This document shows positions 1 to 5,809 of a DNA stretch of 5,965 nt, in pieces (position 1 is the stretch's first letter; every line of letters starts with the position of its first letter). The notes beneath the pieces were generated by a model, which saw only the letters and a program-made list of their open reading frames with translations, ran no database searches and was not told the origin of the DNA. The translations under genes and the position numbers were made by a program. This DNA is from Candidatus Bathyarchaeota archaeon. GTDB taxonomy: Archaea > Thermoproteota > Bathyarchaeia > Bathyarchaeales > WAQA01. The stretch covers positions 1 through 5,965 of the forward strand of contig WAQA01000212.1 in the NCBI GenBank assembly GCA_015520475.1. The letters are read 5' to 3'.

Positions 1-1
1 A

Positions 2-2536
2 TTTAAGAGTACATTTGTAATTATGCTTTTAATCGCTGTTTTAATCTCCGCCGTAATCGGATGGTTCGAGGCTGAAGCGGCGGCAGAGCCGCGTGCGGTG
101 ATCGAAACATATGTTGACGCAATAGCAATTGGAGCCATAGTCATCCTCAACGCCATCATAGGCTTCGTCCAAGAGTACAGATCTGAAAAGGCCATAGAAG
201 CCATGGAGAAGTTAACTGCTCCTAAGGCAAGGGTTATACGGAATGGGAAGGAGATGTACATTCCAGCCAGAGAGGTTGTTCCAGGAGACATCCTCATACT
301 GGAAGCCGGAGACCGCGTGGCAGCGGATGGACGGCTACTAGAAGCAGTAGACTTAAGCGTAAACGAGGCTATCTTAACTGGAGAATCAAACCCAGTCAGC
401 AAGAGCCTAAACGTTCTAGCCGAGGAAACACCTCCAGCTGAAAGAAGAAACATGGTTTTCATGGGTACATACGTAACTTATGGCAGAGGAAAGGCCATTG
501 TAACATCAACAGGCATGAACACCCAATTTGGAAGAATAGCTGGAATGGTGCAGGCTGTTAAGAAAGAGGAGATCCCACTCAAACTTAAACTGGACAGGTT
601 CTCTAAGAGGTTAGGTGTATTAATCGTCGTAGTATCCGCTGCAATAATCCTCCTCGAACTCTTGAGGGTTGGAAAGGTTGAAGTTGAAATCTTTATGACT
701 TCTGTGGCTCTAGCCGTCTCAGCCGTCCCTGAAGGTTTACCGGCCATAGTAACAGTAACTCTCGCCCTCGGCGCGCGGGAACTGGCGAGACGGAACGCCG
801 TTATCAGGAGACTCGCCTCGGTTGAGACTTTAGGCTCTACAACCGTTATCTGCTCCGACAAGACGGGTACATTGACTAGGGGAGAGATGACGGTGCGGAG
901 AATCTTCATCAATAACCGGACGGTTGAGGTTACGGGTATAGGCTATGAACCTGAAGGTGAATTCTACCTGAACCGCAAGAGAATTGATCCACGTAAAGAT
1001 CAACATTTAAACTTGCTTTTAAGGATATGCGCATTATGCAACAACGCCCATTATGATGGAAGAGAGGTTATAGGAGACCCAACTGAGGGAGCATTGATAA
1101 TAGCAGCAGCCAAAGGAGGGATATATCGAAACAAGCTGGAGAAGGATTATCCACGCATAAAGGAGATACCCTTCAGCTCAGAGAGGAAACGAATGACAAC
1201 CATACATGAAACCCCGAACGGGCATAGAGTAGCATATATGAAGGGTTCACCTGAAACCGTGCTACAACTGTGCAGATACATTTACAGGAATGGAGAAGAG
1301 AGGATACTTGACATAAAAACGAGGAAGGAGATACTGAAGATAAATGAGGAGATGGCTGGTCAAGCTCTACGGATCCTGGGAATAGCATATAGGAACATAG
1401 ATGGAGATGTGAAGGGGGATGGAGGGAGGATTGAAGAGAACCTCGTCTTTGTAGGCCTCGTCGGAATGATTGATCCTCCACGAGAAGAAGCTAAAGAAGC
1501 AGTTGCCCTCTGCAGAAAGGCTGGTATAAAAACCGTCATGATAACCGGAGACCACAAATTAACTGCGATGGCAATCGCAAGGGAGATAGGTATAATGAAG
1601 GATGAACTAGCGCTTACAGGCAGAGAACTGGATCAGATGGACGATGAAGAATTCGAGAAGATAGTGGAGAGAGTATCAGTCTATGCAAGGGTCTCCCCTG
1701 AACATAAACTTAGAATAGTCAGAACACTTAAGAAGAGAGGACATATAGTCGCCATGACAGGGGATGGAGTAAATGATGCCCCAGCACTCAAACAGGCCGA
1801 TATAGGCATAGCGATGGGCATCACAGGAACAGACGTTACAAAAGAAGCATCCGACATGATTCTCGCCGACGATAACTTCGCCACCATCGTAAAAGCCGTT
1901 GAAGGAGGAAGAATCATATACGATAATATCCGAAAGTTCATCAGGTTCTTACTAGCCCTAAACTTCACCGAACTTATCCTTGTAGGATCCTTTGCCATAA
2001 TAGGTTTACCACTACCGCTTCTCCCAGCCATGATCCTATGGTTGAACCTAGTTACGGATGGACCTCCAGCAGTAGCCTTAAGCAAGGATCCTCCAGCAGA
2101 CGATGTGATGCAGAGGCCTCCGCGCAACCCAGAAGAGGGGATACTGCATGGAATGATACTCTTCATCCTAGCATCATCACTAATCCAATTGGCCGCTGAG
2201 GTATGGGCTTTCTGGTGGGGATTCACGATTGTAGGTTCTCTGAAAAAGGCGAGAACCATGGTTTTCCTAGTAGCATGCTTCTACGAGTTGATCGTTGTAT
2301 GGAATTGCCGCTCAGAGAAGCGGAACGCCTTCAAAGTTGGATTCCTAACAAACAAATCATTAATTATAGCCGTAGCCGTCTCCATCATCTCCACTCTAGC
2401 AGTAATATACATTCCCATCCTAAGACTCATATTCCAAACGGTAACTTTAGATTTACTGGAGTGGATCCTCGTAATCTTTCTCTCCTCATGGGGATTTCTC
2501 GTAGCTCCGGAGATATTCATGAGAAGAAGGGATTAA
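2..2536 (+). CDS. Calcium-transporting P-type ATPase (SERCA-like, P2 type), N-terminus missing
   Basis: Membrane pump that uses ATP to move Ca2+ out of the cytoplasm. The frame is open to the window edge, so the gene starts upstream; the first ATG (23) lies inside membrane helix M1/M2 and is not the start. Counting from that ATG: actuator motif TGES at 119-122, M4 site PEGLP at 236-240, phosphorylation motif DKTGTLT with Asp279, nucleotide-binding KGSPE at 407-411, hinge TGDGVNDAP at 579-587. Calcium ligands of SERCA are all matched: Glu237 (E309), Asn647 and Glu650 (N768, E771) in M5, Asn675, Thr678 and Asp679 (N796, T799, D800) in M6, and Glu755 (E908) in M8. This supports two Ca2+ sites rather than the single site of PMR1/PMCA pumps. 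M7-M10 are present to a normal C-terminal end. Specificity is inferred from these residues; another divalent ion is possible. No neighbour on the same strand is close enough to be an operon partner. Confidence 0.95.
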   Translation, partial: FKSTFVIMLLIAVLISAVIGWFEAEAAAEPRAVIETYVDAIAIGAIVILNAIIGFVQEYRSEKAIEAMEKLTAPKARVIRNGKEMYIPAREVVPGDILILEAGDRVAADGRLLEAVDLSVNEAILTGESNPVSKSLNVLAEETPPAERRNMVFMGTYVTYGRGKAIVTSTGMNTQFGRIAGMVQAVKKEEIPLKLKLDRFSKRLGVLIVVVSAAIILLELLRVGKVEVEIFMTSVALAVSAVPEGLPAIVTVTLALGARELARRNAVIRRLASVETLGSTTVICSDKTGTLTRGEMTVRRIFINNRTVEVTGIGYEPEGEFYLNRKRIDPRKDQHLNLLLRICALCNNAHYDGREVIGDPTEGALIIAAAKGGIYRNKLEKDYPRIKEIPFSSERKRMTTIHETPNGHRVAYMKGSPETVLQLCRYIYRNGEERILDIKTRKEILKINEEMAGQALRILGIAYRNIDGDVKGDGGRIEENLVFVGLVGMIDPPREEAKEAVALCRKAGIKTVMITGDHKLTAMAIAREIGIMKDELALTGRELDQMDDEEFEKIVERVSVYARVSPEHKLRIVRTLKKRGHIVAMTGDGVNDAPALKQADIGIAMGITGTDVTKEASDMILADDNFATIVKAVEGGRIIYDNIRKFIRFLLALNFTELILVGSFAIIGLPLPLLPAMILWLNLVTDGPPAVALSKDPPADDVMQRPPRNPEEGILHGMILFILASSLIQLAAEVWAFWWGFTIVGSLKKARTMVFLVACFYELIVVWNCRSEKRNAFKVGFLTNKSLIIAVAVSIISTLAVIYIPILRLIFQTVTLDLLEWILVIFLSSWGFLVAPEIFMRRRD

Positions 2537-2706
2537 CAGCGGATAGGAAGAATCAGCATCACAGTCTGCCGAGGAGAAATATCCCACCATACCCTATGGA
2601 TCAAGTAGAGCTCCGAAACAATTTAGAATTGAACATTCCCTTACGATCAATTATAAGGTTCGGGTTCAAACCTAGCTTTCCTGAGGATTCTCCTCACAAG
2701 GACATG

Positions 2707-2737
2707 ACAACTTAAGGTTTCCTCCTTAGGTGGTTGT
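2707..2737. repeat. Imperfect inverted repeat (hairpin)
   Basis: ACAAC (2707-2711) pairs with GTTGT (2733-2737). Directly inside, TTAAGG (2712-2717) pairs with CCTTAG (2724-2729) with one G-T wobble, leaving a small bulge on the right side. It lies 170 bases after the ATPase stop and has no T-run after it, so it is not a convincing archaeal terminator. It could be part of the end of a mobile element. Confidence 0.4.
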
Positions 2738-2978
2738 AGTGGTAGGTGAACATCTCTGGAATAATTCCCAAGCATTCTTAGACTCTCCTACACCAGATAG
2801 GGCTTTAGCACTCAACAAATCCCCTAATACCAAACATAAGATAAGTAAAGAGAAGGTACGACTAGAGTCTTAAGTCGCCACGTCCCCGGTGTAGAGGATA
2901 GGTTTATACACTCGTTTTTGAACCCTCGAGGTCGCTCTGGAGTCCAGCCACATTTATAGTAATCTCCTTCATTTAACA

Positions 2979-3083
2979 TTGCCCAGATTCGGGTTTGTTA
3001 AGGCTGTGGGTGCTGTTGTTTCTGCTTGTTCTATAGGCGGCTTCATGTTAACTACTTTAATATGGAATTTCTTTCTCCACTAG
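2979..3083 (+). pseudogene. Possible scrap of a small membrane protein (GtrA-like?)
   Basis: A 34-codon reading from TTG 2979 to TAG 3081-3083. It reads FGFVKAVGA, then a hydrophobic stretch, then LIWNFFL, and after the stop the same frame continues KSYF before another stop at 3093. The order FxKxxxVGA ... IWNFFLxxKxxF recalls the small polytopic GtrA family (lipid-linked sugar flipping), where an N-terminal helix and the IWNFFLNRxWTF motif are typical, though the usual two helices between them are largely missing. It has no clear ribosome site. The link to GtrA is a weak visual match, and chance is a real alternative. Confidence 0.22.
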
Positions 3084-3332
3084 AAGAGTTATTTTTAGAC
3101 TACTGCGGTTACCTGAGATGTTAGCCATATTAAACAGCTCATAATGCAATTAATGTTAATAGTCTTATCGAGGTAAGCCTCTCACTCATCTAGTACTGGT
3201 GAGTGGGGCGATGAATGGAAATCTAGAGACGTATTTCGCCTCTATGAAGCCATTGTTCACCATGTCTAAGCTTGTCAATTGTTAGATGGCGCTCTTGCCC
3301 TTTTAAACACTGAGATTTCTTGAATTAAAATA

Positions 3333-3340
3333 TTTTAAAT
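3333..3340 (+). promoter_or_regulatory. TATA box of the HTH-protease gene
   Basis: TTTTAAAT within a run of about 35 A/T bases (3322-3358). At the usual archaeal distance of about 25 bases, transcription would begin near 3364, only a few bases before ATG 3369, giving a nearly leaderless message. A second TTTTAAAA at 3342-3349 would place the start inside the gene and is less likely. A 9-bp inverted repeat, AATATTTTA (3329-3337) and TAAAATATT (3350-3358), brackets this region and could be an operator, but the low complexity makes chance likely. Confidence 0.5.
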
Positions 3341-3368
3341 ATTTTAAAATAAAATATTGGTGGTGTAT

Positions 3369-4279
3369 ATGGGATTAGATGAGGACATACTTAAGGTGTT
3401 AAAGGATGCTGGAAGCATGGGCGCTACGGCCAGCCAGATTGCTAGAAGGCTTAAGAGGAAGAGAGAAGTTGTTAGTCACTACCTATGGATTCTGAAGAAG
3501 GCAAGAAAGGTTTCTAATAGGGGTAGAAACGTTTGGGTTTTAGTGGAGAAGATTGAAGATCCCTTTAACATTCCCTTAGAGCGTTCCAGAAGGCTTTCTC
3601 TCGACGAGTACATGCCTCTAGCAGAGAAAGCATATAGGATGTGTAGGGAGAAGGTTGAGAAGCTCTTCGAAAAGGAGAATGTTCATCACATCGTAGTTTG
3701 CGATGGAGATGTTATTTACACGTCAAGCGATGTTGATGGGATTCTTGGAGAGGTAGTTAACAACCTAATGATGAAGAGAGGGAAGCCATGCTACGTGTTC
3801 AGCAGGGAGGATATGGTAGAGGAGGCATCATGGATTAAGGTTAACGAGGATTATTACCCTACGGTGGAGCTGTTTCTCGGAGGGAGAGAGAGTGGGACGA
3901 GAGGAGAGTTTTACGGGAGGGAAGAAGGGTCGCTGCAGATTTCGACACAGGGAACCCCTACTATACCATCTTTAGTGAGAAACTAGGAGAGGGAATTATA
4001 CTTCCTCCTCAAGTCTATGAAACCCACCGAGGAGTACATCTTGGAAGAACATACTTATACTTCCTTAGAGAGGTTAAGATTGGCGTGAAAGACATTAGTA
4101 GAAGGTTCAGATGTAGATTGCTACGGGTTAGGTTTGTAAGACGTTGGAAGCGAAGCCCCTTACTTCTCGCTAATCCTAAGCGTGAGGGGTTCACGGGAAG
4201 AAGACTCATGTTCACCTACAACTTTAAGATTACATTAAACCCACAATCTCGAACATCGAAAATCGAGTTTCTAAACTAG
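3369..4279 (+). pseudogene. Winged-helix / retropepsin-like aspartic protease fusion, split by a frame change
   Basis: Roughly 300 codons in two frames. Frame 1 (ATG 3369 to about 3928) encodes a winged helix-turn-helix at residues 3-60 (ASQIARRL, then EVVSHYLWILKKA, wing NVWVLVEK), a charged linker, a middle alpha/beta domain (HHIVVCDGDVIYTS ... KPCYVFSREDM) and a first protease strand (YPTVELFLGG). Frame 2 (open 3845-4279) continues with VAADFDTGNPYYTIF, whose DTG (3944-3952) is the catalytic triad of retropepsins, and near the end EGFTGRRLMF (from about 4184), matching the conserved G-R-[DN]-hh helix that closes that fold; here Asp/Asn is replaced by Arg. The change is -1, as from one lost base, within 3845-3986 and most likely 3885-3930. 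Retropepsins work as homodimers, so this may have been a self-cleaving DNA-binding regulator (inference). ATG 3369 follows GGTGGTG at 3359-3365; TTG 3357 and GTG 3360/3363 are less likely. The otherwise well-kept reading suggests a recent mutation, a sequence error or, less likely, recoding. Confidence 0.7.
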
Positions 4280-4300
4280 GTACTGAGAAGCCTGAGGGGG

Positions 4301-4328
4301 AAGAGAACCCTCACATAGCTGTTCTCTT
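4301..4328. repeat. Perfect 8-bp inverted repeat after the protease gene
   Basis: AAGAGAAC (4301-4308) and GTTCTCTT (4321-4328) are perfect reverse complements with a 12-base loop, 21 bases past the protease stop. The RNA would form a small hairpin that could protect or end the transcript, although no T-run follows. It also sits near the far end of the decayed transposase, so it may belong to that element. Confidence 0.4.
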
Positions 4329-4339
4329 AACCTCTTTAA

Positions 4340-4848
4340 TGTCCAAAACGAGTGTAGACACTCACGCTTAATGACACTATGGAGATGATGAAGGCCATGG
4401 TATAAGAGGAATTGAAAGTGAGGTATTGCTGGTGCGGGGAGTAAGTTCACTCTCTCGTTTTTGCCTCCTCACAAATGATGTGTGCTCAGTGTTTATCATG
4501 GAGTGTTGCTAGCTTGCATCGACAGCCAGAGTCTCTCTTGAATCTGTATCTATAGCGGCCCAGATGAACGTGCTGGCTGTTCAACTTTAATTTGGCATCA
4601 TCTACCGCTATCTTCCTCTTAACCTTGGACTTGCAGATGCAAATTAGACCATTCAACCTTTGAACCCCAATATTAGACGGCCACATGGCTGGCAGGGATC
4701 AAACTCATCCCCTCAGCTACGCCCCTAAAACTCAGACCAGCCATATACATAATATAACTCCCTAACCCTATGCTCAACCGAAACCATAATTATGCCTCAA
4801 GATCCCAGCTCTCTTTACAGCTTCAAGGAACCGCTCAAACAAGCCCAC
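4340..4848 (-). pseudogene. Decayed DDE transposase of an IS6/IS240-like element
   Basis: The reading starts at GTG 4848, eight bases downstream of a strong ribosome site. Pieces, in order on the minus strand: GLFERFLEAVKRAGILRHNY (4845-4786); after a frame change, YMAGLSFRGVAEGMS and SHVAV ending at a stop near 4689; in the frame of 4686-4561, VQRLNG and KRKIAVDDAKLKLN ... HVHL; after a 2-base loss, AAIDTDSRETLAV (4559-4521) up to a TAG at 4509-4511, where Trp is expected; then QHSMINTE and FVRR. A possible PWYPWA remnant (PLIPWP) lies near 4400; beyond it only vague resemblance remains. The AVDE-type motif with the first catalytic Asp, followed by a LWAAID strand, is typical of IS6/IS240-like transposases. 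At least four lesions make it inactive. The family is named from motif memory; the element's ends were not found and the 3' limit is approximate. Confidence 0.72.
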
Positions 4849-4852
4849 AACA

Positions 4853-4862
4853 GATCACCTCC
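4853..4862 (-). promoter_or_regulatory. Ribosome binding site of the dead transposase
   Basis: On the minus strand this reads GGAGGTGATC, fully complementary to the archaeal 16S rRNA 3' end, and lies four bases before GTG 4848. It fixes the start of the decayed transposase and shows that the minus-strand reading was once a translated gene. Confidence 0.6.
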
Positions 4863-4923
4863 AAAGGAGTAACCCCCGAAGCCACAAAACCTTATCTTAA
4901 CAGTATCCAGGATATCCAAAAGG

Positions 4924-4931
4924 TTTAAATA
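4924..4931 (+). promoter_or_regulatory. TATA box of the vapBC operon
   Basis: TTTAAATA preceded by the purine-rich CAAAAGG, which fits a BRE. Transcription is expected near 4955. That is downstream of ATG 4947 and argues for a GTG start (4959 or 4965) for the antitoxin. Confidence 0.65.
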
Positions 4932-4964
4932 GGGTCTTACTCATCTATGGGTTGGGGAGTGGGT

Positions 4965-5207
4965 GTGGGAGAAAAAGTAAAAATTGATGAACGATGGAGA
5001 ATAGTCATTCCATCTAAGTTCAGGAAGGGGCTAAAGCCTAAAGATGAGTTAACGGTTGAGGGGAGAGGATCTGAGATCATCTTAAGAAAAGTTGCTAGAG
5101 AAGATATCTTAAAAGAGTTTAATGAAATAAGGCTGTTCGTCGATGAGAAGCTAAGAACTTTAGGAGCTGAAAGCGGCAAGCATAGGTACGGGGGATATAA
5201 GGAGTGA
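4965..5207 (+). CDS. vapB: AbrB/MazE-type antitoxin (VapB)
   Basis: An 80-residue protein with an N-terminal swapped-hairpin AbrB DNA-binding domain at residues 2-42: EKVKIDERWRIVIPSKFRKG, then DELTVEGRGSEIILRKV. The core 'D..RIVIPSKFR' is the family signature. The C-terminal half is charged and helical, as expected of the part that wraps the toxin. It should bind and silence the VapC RNase encoded just downstream and bind the operon promoter as a complex (family knowledge). The start is a choice: ATG 4947 adds a Gly-rich MGWGV that is really a translated GGGGAG ribosome site (4954-4959), and it lies only 16 bases from the TATA box. GTG 4965 is five bases after GGGGAG and gives a normal AbrB N-terminus; GTG 4959 is also possible. 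Its stop overlaps the start of vapC. Confidence 0.88.
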   Translation: MGEKVKIDERWRIVIPSKFRKGLKPKDELTVEGRGSEIILRKVAREDILKEFNEIRLFVDEKLRTLGAESGKHRYGGYKE

Positions 5208-5632
5208 GAATAGTGGATGCAGACATACTCTCCTATAGTCTTCTAGGAAACCATATCGCAACACCATACACGAGACCTCTTATTGAGAGAGGAATTAGGG
5301 GTGAGCTAGAGATATATGTGACGGCCACAACTCTCTTAGAGGCGTATAACACTCTTTTCTGGCATTATAGAATCAGACCAAGGATAAACGTAGCTCGTAA
5401 AATATGGTTGATAGCAGAGGGGTTAAAGCTTATCACTCCATCAGGCATGGGGTTCAAGATAAGCGTTGACGAAAATGTTCCCTTAGGAGACGCCATACTT
5501 GTAGCTACAGCTTTAGATAATAGAATCCCCATAATAGTCTCTAACGATAGGCATGTTGAAAAGTTAACTGAAAAATATGGATTGTTATACGAAAATCCTA
5601 TACCGGAAGGGATAAGATCACAGATAAGATAG
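5204..5632 (+). CDS. vapC: PIN-domain ribonuclease toxin (VapC)
   Basis: A 142-residue single PIN domain, the usual VapC length. It is expected to cut RNA using Mg2+ or Mn2+ held by four acidic residues: Asp5 in RIVDADILSY, Glu46 in TTLLEAYN, Asp96 in LGDAILVATA and Asp115 in VSNDRHVEKL. All are present, so the enzyme looks active. GTG 5204 overlaps the antitoxin stop as GTGA, with GGGGAT and AAGGA (5190-5203) in front, so the two genes are translationally coupled with the antitoxin first. GTG 5213 would cut into the catalytic Asp strand and is unlikely. No frameshift is seen, in contrast to the broken genes on both sides. The RNA target cannot be read from the sequence. Confidence 0.92.
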   Translation: MRIVDADILSYSLLGNHIATPYTRPLIERGIRGELEIYVTATTLLEAYNTLFWHYRIRPRINVARKIWLIAEGLKLITPSGMGFKISVDENVPLGDAILVATALDNRIPIIVSNDRHVEKLTEKYGLLYENPIPEGIRSQIR

Positions 5633-5730
5633 GTCGTAAACTGCTATAACTTCCAAAACTACATTTCCCAACTTGCGCAATCAGGAGATATATGAAGTAA
5701 ACCCTCAAAATCGAATTTTAGTACCGGGGG

Positions 5731-5773
5731 GATTCACATACTCGTTTAAACCCTCGCATCCTATGTGAGAATC
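5731..5773. repeat. Hairpin enclosing a dispersed repeat copy
   Basis: GATT-CACATA (5731-5740) pairs with TATGTG-AG-AATC (5762-5773): ten base pairs with a two-base bulge and a loop of 21 bases. The loop holds CTCGTTTAAACCCTCG, which resembles 2911-2928. It may be a mobile-element end or a 3' RNA hairpin of the vapBC message. Confidence 0.4.
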
Positions 5774-5785
5774 AAAATATTATAT
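5774..5785 (+). promoter_or_regulatory. Likely TATA box of the last gene
   Basis: AAAATATTATAT ends 25 bases before GTG 5810, the spacing expected for a leaderless archaeal transcript starting at that codon. Confidence 0.45.
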
Positions 5786-5809
5786 CTGAAATGCATTATT
5801 TTATTTAGA

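Larger units (their letters stand above)
2537..3356. other. Long intergenic stretch without a supported gene
   Basis: About 820 bases between the ATPase stop and the HTH-protease gene. No frame carries a recognisable protein of useful length. It contains a hairpin (2707-2737), short open stretches on both strands between about 2600 and 2880 (for example a 42-codon minus-strand reading 2775-2647 and a plus-strand reading of about 47 codons from 2729), one copy of a short dispersed repeat (2910-2928), a possible membrane-protein scrap (2979-3083) and an AT-rich promoter at its right end. It looks like decayed accessory DNA, perhaps remains of a mobile element, but I could not name the source. 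Confidence 0.5.
5633..5809. other. Intergenic region after vapC
   Basis: No gene is seen. It contains a hairpin (5731-5773), a copy of the short dispersed repeat in that hairpin's loop (5740-5756) and an AT-rich promoter-like stretch. No T-rich terminator is evident directly after vapC. Confidence 0.5.

Noticed and set aside
478..2520. Several minus-strand open readings antisense to the ATPase
   Set aside because: They mirror conserved ATPase codons, show no motifs of their own and have no start signals.
2656..2673. tRNA T-arm-like sequence with GGGTTCAAAC
   Set aside because: AGGTT/AACCT can pair, but the remaining arms, an acceptor stem and an anticodon loop are missing.
2203..2715. Plus-strand open reading of 170 codons overlapping the ATPase end
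   Set aside because: Two thirds lie inside the C-terminal membrane region of the ATPase in another frame; the translation is low-complexity in feel, with no domain or ribosome site.
3211..3285. 24-codon reading with a G-rich leader before ATG 3211
   Set aside because: Too short, unrecognisable, and the leader GGTGAGTGGGGCG is part of a weak hairpin (CACTCA 3183-3188 with TGAGTG 3200-3205).
4085..4279. A separate 64-codon gene after the HTH gene
   Set aside because: Its frame is the continuation of the DTG-containing reading open from 3845; ATG-like starts inside it are internal to the protease domain.
4384..4390. ATGATGA resembling a box C of an archaeal C/D RNA
   Set aside because: No CTGA box D follows at a fitting distance and no C'/D' pair is seen; it lies in the decayed transposase region.
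4937..5179. Minus-strand open reading over vapB
   Set aside because: Complete antisense shadow of the AbrB antitoxin, whose domain is clear on the plus strand.
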